Source: Comamonas testosteroni ATCC 11996
Lineage (GTDB): Bacteria > Pseudomonadota > Gammaproteobacteria > Burkholderiales > Burkholderiaceae_C
Assembly (NCBI RefSeq): GCF_000241525.1
Contig: NZ_AHIL01000043.1
Span: 451,424 to 515,423, forward strand
Direction: 5' to 3'
DNA: 64,000 bases
The notes under the pieces were generated by a model. That model saw only the letters and a program-made list of their open reading frames with translations, did no database searches and was not told where the DNA came from. Within the stretch, counting starts at the first letter, position 1. Each line of letters opens with the position of its first letter. Position numbers and translations under genes: made by a program. Shown piece after piece: positions 34,746-42,635 of the stretch.

Positions 34746-37142
34746 TCAAGCGCATGTATGCCGGTCCCTGTCTCGAACACCATGTCTTGAGGAGCTGCTT
34801 ACTGCAGGGAGGACAGGCGCTACTGATTGTTCCGCACCGAACGCGGCAGCACTCCGTGAATCAAAAGAGAGCTCGACCGGTGGCGCCATCAGTTGGGTGC
34901 GACTTTCTGCGTCTGCATCGAGGCAATGCGCCTGAAGCCATTCGAGGAGAGCGCTCTTGTTCATGGGCCTCGCGATGTAATAGCCCTGTCCTTCATAACA
35001 ATCCATGGCGAGCAATGCCTGGCACACAGTGGCGTCCTCGATTCCTTCGGCGAGCACGCTCAGCCCGAGCTTGCGACCCAGTTGAACGACCATTTCCGCT
35101 ATCCGTGCGCCGTCCGGTTCGCTAAGCTGACACACAAAGGAACGGTCAATCTTGATCCGATCCAGAGGAAGCTGCTCCAGATAGCTCAGCGAAGAGTACC
35201 CGGTACCGAAATCATCGATGGCGATGGAGACGCCTTCTGCCCTCAGCGCCGACAGCGTTGATTTCAGCAAATCCGTGGGAAGCGCCGCCACTGATTCGGT
35301 GATCTCCAGCTCAAGGTGATCCCCTCGCAAACCACTGCTGGCGAGTGCTGCGCAGACGATCTCAAGGAATCCAGGGTCCTGAAGCTGCACCGTCGAGACA
35401 TTGACGGCAATGCGCTGAGGCGCGACTCCTGCATCCAGCAATTCGCGCATCGCTGCACATGCGGCCATGAGCACCCATTGGCCAAGGGCCACAATCAGAC
35501 CCGAGTGCTCGGCAACAGGGATGAACTTGTCCGGAGGCACGAATCGGCCATCTTCCGTACGCCATCGCAGAAGCGCCTCAATTCCAACGACGCTATGCGT
35601 CACCAGGTTGAGCTGAGGCTGATATACCAGAAACAGCTCCCGGTTCTCGATCGCCTCTCTGAGTTCCGATAGCAACAATGCCCTGGATCGTGCCTCGGAT
35701 CCCATCTGATCGGAGTACCGCAGCACCTGACCGCGGTGATCTCGCTTCGCACGCTTGAGTGCAATCGTGGCATCCTTGACCAAGTCCGCCCCTGCTCGAA
35801 ACTCTTGAGGCAAAAGCACATAGCCACAGGTGAGCGAGACCTTGTAAGGAGCCCCATCAATACTCAGCGGTTGGCGCACGCACTCAAGCAGACGCCTGGG
35901 CTGCACCTGTCCAATAGCCCCCAATACCCCGAAGGTGTCTGCACCCAGCCTGGCCAACAGCACATCGCCTGGCAGCACATCTTCAAGACAGCGAGCAACG
36001 CGCTCCAGAAGACGGTCCCCGAACAGATGCCCCATCAGGTCGTTCGTGGCACTGAAATCGTCAATGTCGATCAGCGCCAGAATGTAGTCGTGCAAGCCCT
36101 GTCTTGCGCATTCATCGACTGCCTCGACGAAATGGGCGCGATTGGGAAGATTCACCAGAGGATCATGATAGGCACTCTCTTTCAGGCGCCCGAGCAAACC
36201 GCGGTTATGCAGCAATGTGCTCAGGTTGGCACAGAAGACATCCAGCAGCTGCGGATGCAGTACAGCATGGTGCCTGGGCACATCGATAAACACCACGAAG
36301 TTCTGTCCATCATCGTGGCCGATATGCAGTGCCAGCCCGCCAGTCTCGCCGTAGACATTGCAGCGGCCTTCAACCGCCTTTCTTAGCAAGCCCAGTTCCG
36401 ATGTCTGCGGCAACAACTCCAGAGGACGCCCAATCAGCTCGGAGAATCGGCCCGTTGCCGCCTGCACGAAGTAGCAGCCGTCGGGATTGGCCACCTCCTG
36501 AGCACACACCACACCTACTTGCGCAACCTTCAGCAAAGCCGCCAGCTGTGTCAGTACGCCGGATGCGAATTCGTAGCAATCCTTGATCTCCAGCAGAGAT
36601 GCACTGGATCGCAGAACATGCTCCAGGCCGCCTCGGCTTGTGTCCGCCGCGCACAGCTGTTTATAGGAGCGAACTGCCGTGGCAACGATGACGTGCAACC
36701 GATCCGCAGTCAGTTCCGCTCTAGTTCTGTAATCACTGATGTCATTTTCAATCAGTGCATCGAGCCCGGGCTCCTGCCCCGGTTGGCCGGACAGAAGAAT
36801 GATGCGGGTATTGCGCAGGGCCGCAGCATGGCGTATGAAATGCACCAGATCAATTCTCACGCCCGCCCGCTCCATCGCAAGATCGAGTATGACCACGGCC
36901 AGGTCGGTTTCGCTCAGAAGCAGCTGTCTTGCCTCGTCGCCAGAAAACGCATTCAAAAACAGCAGCGGGCGCTCGAACAGCATCTGCGCATCCAAAGAGG
37001 AACGGCTTGCCGCGTGAACCTCTGGATCTGCGCTCACAATGAGGATGCGCCACCTTGGTCCAAAGGCCGAGTCTGCGCTTGGCATTGCATCGGCGGAGAC
37101 CAGGCGCGACTGATCCCCCCCTGGAGCTGGCTCAGGTCTCAT
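34746..37142 (-). CDS. Receiver/DUF3369-like, degenerate GGDEF and EAL domain protein
   Basis: 798 residues. An N-terminal receiver-like domain (ILIVSADPEVHAASR, later VVILDLAMERAGVRIDLV and IILLSGQPG) precedes a DUF3369-type sensor segment to about residue 310. The GGDEF domain reads GADTF in RLGADTFGVLG instead of GG[DE]EF, so cyclase activity is unlikely. The EAL domain looks intact: VVGIEALLRW, NVSTVQLQ, LELEITESV, IAIDDFGTGYSSLSYL, KIDRSFV and LAEGIE. It is therefore probably a c-di-GMP phosphodiesterase. The ATG at 37142 overlaps the stop of the preceding cyclase gene (11 bases). It is the last gene of the sia-type operon. Confidence 0.87.
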   Translation of the reverse strand: MRPEPAPGGDQSRLVSADAMPSADSAFGPRWRILIVSADPEVHAASRSSLDAQMLFERPLLFLNAFSGDEARQLLLSETDLAVVILDLAMERAGVRIDLVHFIRHAAALRNTRIILLSGQPGQEPGLDALIENDISDYRTRAELTADRLHVIVATAVRSYKQLCAADTSRGGLEHVLRSSASLLEIKDCYEFASGVLTQLAALLKVAQVGVVCAQEVANPDGCYFVQAATGRFSELIGRPLELLPQTSELGLLRKAVEGRCNVYGETGGLALHIGHDDGQNFVVFIDVPRHHAVLHPQLLDVFCANLSTLLHNRGLLGRLKESAYHDPLVNLPNRAHFVEAVDECARQGLHDYILALIDIDDFSATNDLMGHLFGDRLLERVARCLEDVLPGDVLLARLGADTFGVLGAIGQVQPRRLLECVRQPLSIDGAPYKVSLTCGYVLLPQEFRAGADLVKDATIALKRAKRDHRGQVLRYSDQMGSEARSRALLLSELREAIENRELFLVYQPQLNLVTHSVVGIEALLRWRTEDGRFVPPDKFIPVAEHSGLIVALGQWVLMAACAAMRELLDAGVAPQRIAVNVSTVQLQDPGFLEIVCAALASSGLRGDHLELEITESVAALPTDLLKSTLSALRAEGVSIAIDDFGTGYSSLSYLEQLPLDRIKIDRSFVCQLSEPDGARIAEMVVQLGRKLGLSVLAEGIEDATVCQALLAMDCYEGQGYYIARPMNKSALLEWLQAHCLDADAESRTQLMAPPVELSFDSRSAAAFGAEQSVAPVLPAVSSSSRHGVRDRDRHTCA

Positions 37143-37893
37143 GCTCGAGAGATTGCAAAAAACACGACGAGAGGCAGACCTGGTTGCGTCCGCCACGCTT
37201 TGCGACATAAAGCGCTTCGTCAGCGAAGCCATACGCGCTGTCGAAATCGCCGCCCGGGGGTGCCCAACTCACGCCAAAGCTGGCAGTGACAGCACTTCCA
37301 TCGGGCAGACCGAAATCGCAGATCTCAATCGCGCGCCGGAGATCCTGTGCAAGTCTTTCGGAAACGTCCGCACTCTGACGAGGTAGCACAACGGTGAACT
37401 CCTCACCGCCGACCCGGCCGATCTGCGCTGAGGAAGGCACCACGGCCTGAAGGCAGGCAACAACGCCGAGGATGACCTTGTCACCCGTCGGATGACCAAA
37501 ACTGTCGTTGATTCTCTTGAAGTGATCGATATCCAGCACGATCAGTGAAAGATCATCATGCACAAAATACTGGTTCACCAGTTCGATGACTGCAGCCCGG
37601 TTCAGGACACCAGTCAGCGTGTCGTGAGTAGCCCGATGTTCAAGCTCTGCCGCCAGATCCTGAAGCCGGGAATTCAACTGATTCATCTCCAGTTCCGCGC
37701 GATCGCTGCGGCGCACCAGTCGGCGTGTTTCTCGCAACAGCCTTTCGTATGCAAGAAGCAGGTCACCCAAAGCCTGTCTGCATTGAGATGGCGCTGTGCA
37801 GGCGCAGCCGGTATGTGCCGCTCGCGCAGTCAACAGCGCCTGGTTCTCTGCTTCAAACAGATCTGGCGCCACTGAAGTGCCAGGGCTGTCCAT
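37132..37893 (-). CDS. siaD: SiaD-like diguanylate cyclase
   Basis: 253 residues. The N-terminal half (to about residue 85) is helical and cysteine-containing (CACTAPSQC), with a predicted coiled coil before the catalytic domain. The GGDEF domain has an intact active site: HDTLTGVLNRAA, LIVLDIDHFKRINDSFGHPTGD and GGEEF. It makes c-di-GMP. By analogy with Pseudomonas SiaD, unphosphorylated SiaC activates the cyclase; the siaC gene ends directly at its start codon. It overlaps the EAL gene downstream. Confidence 0.85.
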   Translation of the reverse strand: MDSPGTSVAPDLFEAENQALLTARAAHTGCACTAPSQCRQALGDLLLAYERLLRETRRLVRRSDRAELEMNQLNSRLQDLAAELEHRATHDTLTGVLNRAAVIELVNQYFVHDDLSLIVLDIDHFKRINDSFGHPTGDKVILGVVACLQAVVPSSAQIGRVGGEEFTVVLPRQSADVSERLAQDLRRAIEICDFGLPDGSAVTASFGVSWAPPGGDFDSAYGFADEALYVAKRGGRNQVCLSSCFLQSLEHET

Positions 37894-38283
37894 TCAGGTT
37901 GCTCCAACTGGATGGGCAACAAACTCGAGAGCTGGAAAATCCTCGCTCAGCTCCTGCCCGAACTCAAGAATCGTGTCGTCTTCTTCATCGTGATACCAGT
38001 TGAGCACCACGTGATTACCGGCCTCTGCGCAGTTGCTCAAAGCCTCTATCAAATTGAAGAGCATTTTGGTACTGGAGCTATTGAAATACGCCAGCGCAAT
38101 ATTCACTTCGATCGTTGTCTCTATCTGTGCGGACAGGTAGTCCTTGAGCCGAGAAATGATGTCGCTGTAGAAAGCTGCAGCATTTTCCGGATAGGACTCG
38201 CCGCGCATGCTCAAGGTATGCGCATCAAAAATGAAATCCACCTCGGGAGAGCTGGGCGTTGGGGCAATGTAGAGGTTTTCCAT
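37894..38283 (-). CDS. siaC: SiaC family regulatory phosphoprotein (DUF1987)
   Basis: 129 residues matching the SiaC/DUF1987 family: an N-terminal strand pair (TPSSPEVDFIFDAHTLSMRGESYPENAAAFY), then VNIALAYFNSSSTKMLFNLIEAL near residue 62. The threonine in SSSTKML is at the position phosphorylated by SiaB in Pseudomonas, and VVLNWYHDEEDDTILEFG follows. In that system SiaC switches the diguanylate cyclase SiaD. The gene abuts siaD and is flanked by siaB and siaA homologues. Confidence 0.9.
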   Translation of the reverse strand: MENLYIAPTPSSPEVDFIFDAHTLSMRGESYPENAAAFYSDIISRLKDYLSAQIETTIEVNIALAYFNSSSTKMLFNLIEALSNCAEAGNHVVLNWYHDEEDDTILEFGQELSEDFPALEFVAHPVGAT

Positions 38284-38317
38284 CAGTTTTCTTTATTCGT
38301 TGACGGTCTCGCTGTGC

Positions 38318-38884
38318 CTATATGGCTGCCTTCAGGTAGAAGACAGGCGAATCGCCAGATTCCCCGTCGAAGTCGAACTCCAACGGCTCCCTGGCATCCC
38401 GGGCAACGGTCAAGAAACCCATGCCCGCACCCTTGCTTCCCTCAGGCGTCTCCTCGCGAAGTGTCTGTCGATAAGCTTGCTTGATCTCTTCAAGCGTCAT
38501 GCTCCGCAGTGCATTCAGTTTCACCCGCAGCGCTTCGGCCATCAGTGACTCGATAGGATTGGCGCAAAGCAGCAAAAAGCTGCCGTCCTCCTCTCGACGA
38601 ATGCAGACCGAGCCATGACGTAGCTCCCCGTTGTTCAGACTGGAGGGGGTCAGCGAATCCGCTGAGTAGTGAATGATGTTCTGCGCCATCTCCACGAACG
38701 AGGAAAACAGCTTGCGCCGGGTCGGAGCGGCAACCCCGGCAACTTCAAGCTGCAACTTCACTGCATCGGCCATGGCCGCAACGATGTGCTGCGAGAAATA
38801 CCCGACGTAATAGAAAATGACTTGGTGCTGGCGCGCCAAATTGAAGAAGGATCCGTACTTCTCAGCAATCATGGGGGAAGGCAT
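38318..38884 (-). CDS. siaB: SiaB family protein kinase
   Basis: 188 residues. A GHKL-like kinase of the SiaB family: FSSFVEMAQNIIHYSADS carries the N-box-like Glu and Asn, and GAGMGFLTVARDA carries the G-box. In Pseudomonas SiaB phosphorylates SiaC and SiaA reverses it. Position between siaA and siaC supports the call. Confidence 0.88.
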   Translation of the reverse strand: MPSPMIAEKYGSFFNLARQHQVIFYYVGYFSQHIVAAMADAVKLQLEVAGVAAPTRRKLFSSFVEMAQNIIHYSADSLTPSSLNNGELRHGSVCIRREEDGSFLLLCANPIESLMAEALRVKLNALRSMTLEEIKQAYRQTLREETPEGSKGAGMGFLTVARDAREPLEFDFDGESGDSPVFYLKAAI

Positions 38885-38899
38885 ATATGGGCCTTGAGA

Positions 38900-40132
38900 C
38901 TAGGCACGAAAACAGAAAAAAGTCAGATCGTCGCGGCGGTGGTGTTCACCTTGCCAGACGCGCAGAGATTCGAGCAAGGCCATATTGATCTCTGAAGGAG
39001 ACTTCTGTCGATGCTCAAGCAGTGATTCCCGCACCCGGCGCTTGCCAAGAGCGATACCGCGTGGCCCGCCGATCTGGTCAATCAGTCCATCGGTGCTCAC
39101 AAAGACAAGCGTGCCGCGGGGAAGGCTTACCTCCTGGTTGAGCCAGGCGAAATCGATTTCGCTGTCGACATAGCCGACTCCCTTGCGCTGCCCCTCCAGC
39201 ATCTCAACAGTGTCCGCATCAGGGCGCAGCAGGAACATGGACAGTCGTGCGCCCGCGAAGGTCAAGCGCCCGCTTGCGGGCTCAAACCAGAAGCAGGCCG
39301 CATCCATGCCGTCGTCCGAGCCCGGTGTTGCGTCCTGACCGTCGACTTGGCCCAGCATCTGCTTGATGCTGCGATTGACATGCCCCAGCAGACTGGCCGG
39401 ATCGCGGGACCCGTTCTGCTCTATCGCCTGGTTGAGGCTGGTCGACGCAATCAAGGTCATGAAAGCACCTGGCACGCCATGCCCCGTGCAATCAGCCACG
39501 GTCGCAAACCAGCCATCGGTGTCGGTGCTGAACTGGTAGAAATCGCCACCGACAATGTCACGTGGCTCCCACACCAGATGTGCTTCGGGACAGGCTCTTG
39601 CGAGCGCATCCAGGGAGCTGCGAAGTGTCGACTGCTGAATCACGCTGGCATATTCGATGCTGTGCATGATCTGGCGATTGCGCGAAGCCTGCATATCCGC
39701 CACTACCCGCATGAGCTGGAGCCCATTGCCTGTTCCGGCAAACACACCATCTCGGGTAACGATAAAGCCGTCGGACAGCGCTTTTTCGCCGTACTCCACT
39801 GTTTTGAAAGTCAGCGCCTCGATGTCCAAAGCTGCATCCACGATCAGCGGCTCTTTATCCATGAACGCGATACAGCTCTTGCGACCATAAAGCTCCATGC
39901 GGAACTGCTTGCTCATCTGCGACAGGAAGATGTTGCGATTGATGAGTCCGATGGGCTGTTTGCCCTCAACGACAGGCAGGCTGACAAGGTCACGGTAGCG
40001 GTTGAAAACCTCCATGACTTTCTCATTCGTGTCATCAGTCGTCATGCACGGAACCTCGGTGCAGAGATCGGCAGCACTCGGTGGGCGAAAGCGTGGCCGG
40101 AAGTCGCTCAAATACTCGGGGATTTCTGGCAT
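38900..40132 (-). CDS. siaA: SiaA-like PP2C/SpoIIE phosphatase with N-terminal CBS-like domains
   Basis: 410 residues. The C-terminal 230 residues are a SpoIIE/PP2C phosphatase: GGDFYQF, TVADCTGHGVPGAFMTLIA, DDGMDAACFWFEP and VFVSTDGLIDQIGG hold the metal-binding aspartates. The N-terminal 150 residues resemble paired CBS domains (VMEVFNRYRDLVSLPVVEGKQPIGLINRNIF). They replace the membrane sensor and HAMP region of Pseudomonas SiaA, so this protein should be cytosolic. An ATG at 40045 with GAGG upstream is an alternative start but would cut the first CBS unit. First gene of siaABCD-EAL. Confidence 0.85.
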   Translation of the reverse strand: MPEIPEYLSDFRPRFRPPSAADLCTEVPCMTTDDTNEKVMEVFNRYRDLVSLPVVEGKQPIGLINRNIFLSQMSKQFRMELYGRKSCIAFMDKEPLIVDAALDIEALTFKTVEYGEKALSDGFIVTRDGVFAGTGNGLQLMRVVADMQASRNRQIMHSIEYASVIQQSTLRSSLDALARACPEAHLVWEPRDIVGGDFYQFSTDTDGWFATVADCTGHGVPGAFMTLIASTSLNQAIEQNGSRDPASLLGHVNRSIKQMLGQVDGQDATPGSDDGMDAACFWFEPASGRLTFAGARLSMFLLRPDADTVEMLEGQRKGVGYVDSEIDFAWLNQEVSLPRGTLVFVSTDGLIDQIGGPRGIALGKRRVRESLLEHRQKSPSEINMALLESLRVWQGEHHRRDDLTFFCFRA

Positions 40133-40525
40133 GCAGCATCGCCATAGGAATCATTGTGAGCAAATGTTACACACGCTATATGGCGATTTCATGACAAAGC
40201 AATAGTGAAGCCATTTCACTGACACATTCAACAGCTCACAGGAACGAAACGGCCCCCTGCAGCCTCTGTGGAGTTTCAGCAAAGACGCTTTACAGCGCAG
40301 GTTGAGTGCATACGTAATCAAAAGAGATTCCAGCCTTGAACGCTGCATCGAAGCATCGAAGCATCCTGCTTGTGACTGGAATCAGCGCCACGGGACTTCC
40401 GTTCCCCTGCCCCCTGTTCTAGGCGGTATCGTCATCGCCTCCGTTGTGTGGACGTCCGATGTCTGCCGCTATACCGGGCTTGGTATTCCAGGCTTGGGGC
40501 GAGCGTTTGGCTAGCCCACCCTGCC
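40133..40525. other. Upstream region of the sia operon, no gene seen
   Basis: About 390 bases, AT-rich near 40150-40260, probably holding the sia promoter. No gene recognised. Confidence 0.5.
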
Positions 40526-40663
40526 TTACTGGGCAAGCTGCTGGAATCGGGCCTGCCTCAGGTACAGGTCGCCGAGAATTACGGCGACGAATCGGAGCGC
40601 GTCTTTGCCCACGCCTTCAAGTGCTGGTGCGGCCTGCCGCCACGCGCCTACCAGCGCAAAAAA
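40526..40663 (+). pseudogene. Remnant of an AraC-family regulator C-terminus
   Basis: One frame encodes LLGKLLESG followed by QVAENYGDESERVFAHAFK and GLPPRAYQRKK. This is the last helix-turn-helix of an AraC activator, in which the usual text is VA..GY.SE.AF.RAFKR..G..P..YR. Nothing upstream in any frame supplies the first helix-turn-helix or ligand domain, and there is no stop at the expected end, so this is a decayed fragment. Call based on motif recognition by eye. Confidence 0.55.
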
Positions 40664-40924
40664 CCAGGCACTCCGAAAAAAGCTTGCGGCGCTGAAACAA
40701 GGCTGTGCCGCCCTTGCCGGGCCGGCAATCGCTGGCTCGAGCCGCCGGCCTCCCTCAAACTTAGAAATAGGCACTCTGCGATGCGCCGCCCACGATCTCA
40801 TGCGGGCAAAGCCCGCTTTGCGCTAACAGAGAAGGCAACCGCAGCGGAGATGCCTGCGGCTCGAGCATCCGCAGGCATCTTGAATCTGCCGCAGCTCAAG
40901 CGGAAATTCCAGGCGCAGCCGCAG
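40664..40924. other. Intergenic region between AraC remnant and slyX
   Basis: An open plus-strand frame runs through here but encodes Arg/Pro-rich text without domain character. Nothing supported. Confidence 0.45.
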
Positions 40925-41143
40925 TCAGTAATGCGGCGGCAATTCGTCGCGCAGATTGCGCACCGCCCCCCCGCCTTCTGGCGCTTGGCGCTTGAGTTCC
41001 CTCACCTCGTTGATCAACAGATCGATCTGCTGCTGCTGACGGTAGATCGTCATATTGAGTTGTTCGAGCAAATCCTCGGTGTAGCTGGCCTTGATCTCCA
41101 GCTCCATGATTCGCTCTTGCAGCGCTTCGTGACTGTCGCTCAT
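40925..41143 (-). CDS. slyX: SlyX family protein
   Basis: 72 residues, nearly all a predicted coiled coil (ERIMELEIKASYTEDLLEQL, then YRQQQQIDLLINEVREL), ending in LRDELPPHY, the conserved SlyX C-terminus. Function unknown. Its ATG overlaps the stop of the aminotransferase gene by four bases, so the two are co-transcribed. Confidence 0.9.
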   Translation of the reverse strand: MSDSHEALQERIMELEIKASYTEDLLEQLNMTIYRQQQQIDLLINEVRELKRQAPEGGGAVRNLRDELPPHY

Positions 41144-42336
41144 GCCTTGAGCGCCTTGGCAAGACGAGCAATACCTGCGCGAATCTTGTCCTCGTCAGCC
41201 GTGGCAAACGAGAGGCGGAAGGTCGCCGTATCAGGGTTTTGTGCATAGAACGGAGCGCCCGGCACAAAGGCCACACCCTCTTCAATGGCCTTCTTGGCCA
41301 GCACAGCCGCATCCGCCAATTGGCCACGCGCGCCCGTCAGACGCACCCACATGAACAGGCCGCCGGCAGGCTGTACGAACTCGACGGCATCGCCCAGTTG
41401 CTCGCGCAGCGCATCGCCCATGGTCTCGGCACGCTTGGCATAGACCTCGCGCACATGGGCCAGGGTCCTGGGCATGGCGCCGGACCTCAGGTACTGAGCT
41501 GCAGTGGCCTGGGCAAAGGTGCTCGTATGAGCATCGCTGAACTGCTTGCACATCACTGCGCGAGCAAGCAATTCGGGATGTGCAATCAGCCAGCCGATAC
41601 GCAGACCGGGGCTAAGCACCTTGGACAAGGAACCGCAGTGCGCCAGCCACTCGCGGCTGCCGGGGACTTCGCGTGTCAGTGACAGCAGACTGGCAGGAGG
41701 CGCTTCATTGAAGTACAGATCGCCGTAGGGGTCGTCTTCCACAACCAGAGTCTGGTACTTGACGGCCAGTTCCAACACCTTTTTGCGGCGTTCCAGACTC
41801 AGCATGGCACCACTGGGGTTGCCAAAGGTCGGGATCAGATAGACCAGCTTGGGCTTGTGCTCGGCAATCAGCTTTTCCAGCTCGTCGGTCTTCACGCCAT
41901 GCTCATCCACAGGGGCGGAGATCACCTCTGCGCCATAGAGGCGGAAACACTGAATCGTGGCCAGGAAAGTCGGGCCTTCGACGATGACCTTGTCACCCTC
42001 TCCCACCATGGTCTTTCCCAGCAAGTCCAGCGCCTGCTGGCTGCCGGTGGTGACGATGAGCTGATCAGGCGCCACATCGGGCACGCCCTTGCCGGCCATA
42101 AAGGACGACAGTTGCTCGCGCAGCGGCTGGTAACCCTCTGTCGCACCGTACTGCAATGCGGCTCCCGCCTCCTGCTGCAGGGCTGCCGCAGAGGCAGCGC
42201 TGATCCCGGTTACGTCAAACATTGCACTGTCCGGAAAGCCGCCCGCAAAACTGATGATGCCTGGCTTGCCCAGCAGCTTGAAGAGTTCGCGGATCGCAGA
42301 GGTTTCTACGTTATCGAGTCGTTTGGCAAATTGCAT
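41140..42336 (-). CDS. PLP-dependent aminotransferase (LysN/2-aminoadipate type, fold type I)
   Basis: 398 residues. Features: IISFAGGFPDSAMFD near residue 29, LQYGATEGYQPLREQL near 63, TTGSQQALDLLGKTM, NPSGAMLSLERRKKVLELA, VVEDDPYGDLYF and the PLP-lysine motif CGSLSKVLSPGLRIGWL near residue 240. The C-terminus has the arginine block TATFRLSFA. The arrangement is that of the MocR-like aminotransferases (LysN, 2-aminoadipate or aromatic). Cytoplasmic. The amino-donor specificity cannot be read. Confidence 0.87.
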   Translation of the reverse strand: MQFAKRLDNVETSAIRELFKLLGKPGIISFAGGFPDSAMFDVTGISAASAAALQQEAGAALQYGATEGYQPLREQLSSFMAGKGVPDVAPDQLIVTTGSQQALDLLGKTMVGEGDKVIVEGPTFLATIQCFRLYGAEVISAPVDEHGVKTDELEKLIAEHKPKLVYLIPTFGNPSGAMLSLERRKKVLELAVKYQTLVVEDDPYGDLYFNEAPPASLLSLTREVPGSREWLAHCGSLSKVLSPGLRIGWLIAHPELLARAVMCKQFSDAHTSTFAQATAAQYLRSGAMPRTLAHVREVYAKRAETMGDALREQLGDAVEFVQPAGGLFMWVRLTGARGQLADAAVLAKKAIEEGVAFVPGAPFYAQNPDTATFRLSFATADEDKIRAGIARLAKALKA

Positions 42337-42635
42337 ACGTTTTCTTGGTTAAAGCGCTACGGGAATCTCGTCGCTGCTTGAGCGGCAGATGCCCATTGTG
42401 GCGCGCGAATCGCCCCAGAGACAGGAAGTGGCTTTTATGTAGGCGCTATTCCATGCAGCAAGTAATCAAACTCCTACCAATTTTCAAAAGTTGATAGCAA
42501 TTGTTAATTGCGCATAACTTCGTGTCTCAAACTTTGAATTGGACAGTACAGCCTCTCTGAAAAGAACATACGCCTACCGATTCTCGGACCGCGTACTTGA
42601 CGAATTTTTTCACTTGTTTTTGGGATGGAGGATTT
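42337..42635. other. Divergent promoter region between aminotransferase and glycine-rich lipoprotein
   Basis: 300 bases with an AT-rich patch (42430-42560) that should hold the two promoters. No gene or clear promoter boxes assigned. Confidence 0.45.

Noticed and set aside
40448..41248. 266-residue plus-strand frame over the AraC remnant and slyX
   Set aside because: Only residues about 27-72 resemble a protein family; the rest is opposite slyX and the aminotransferase end.
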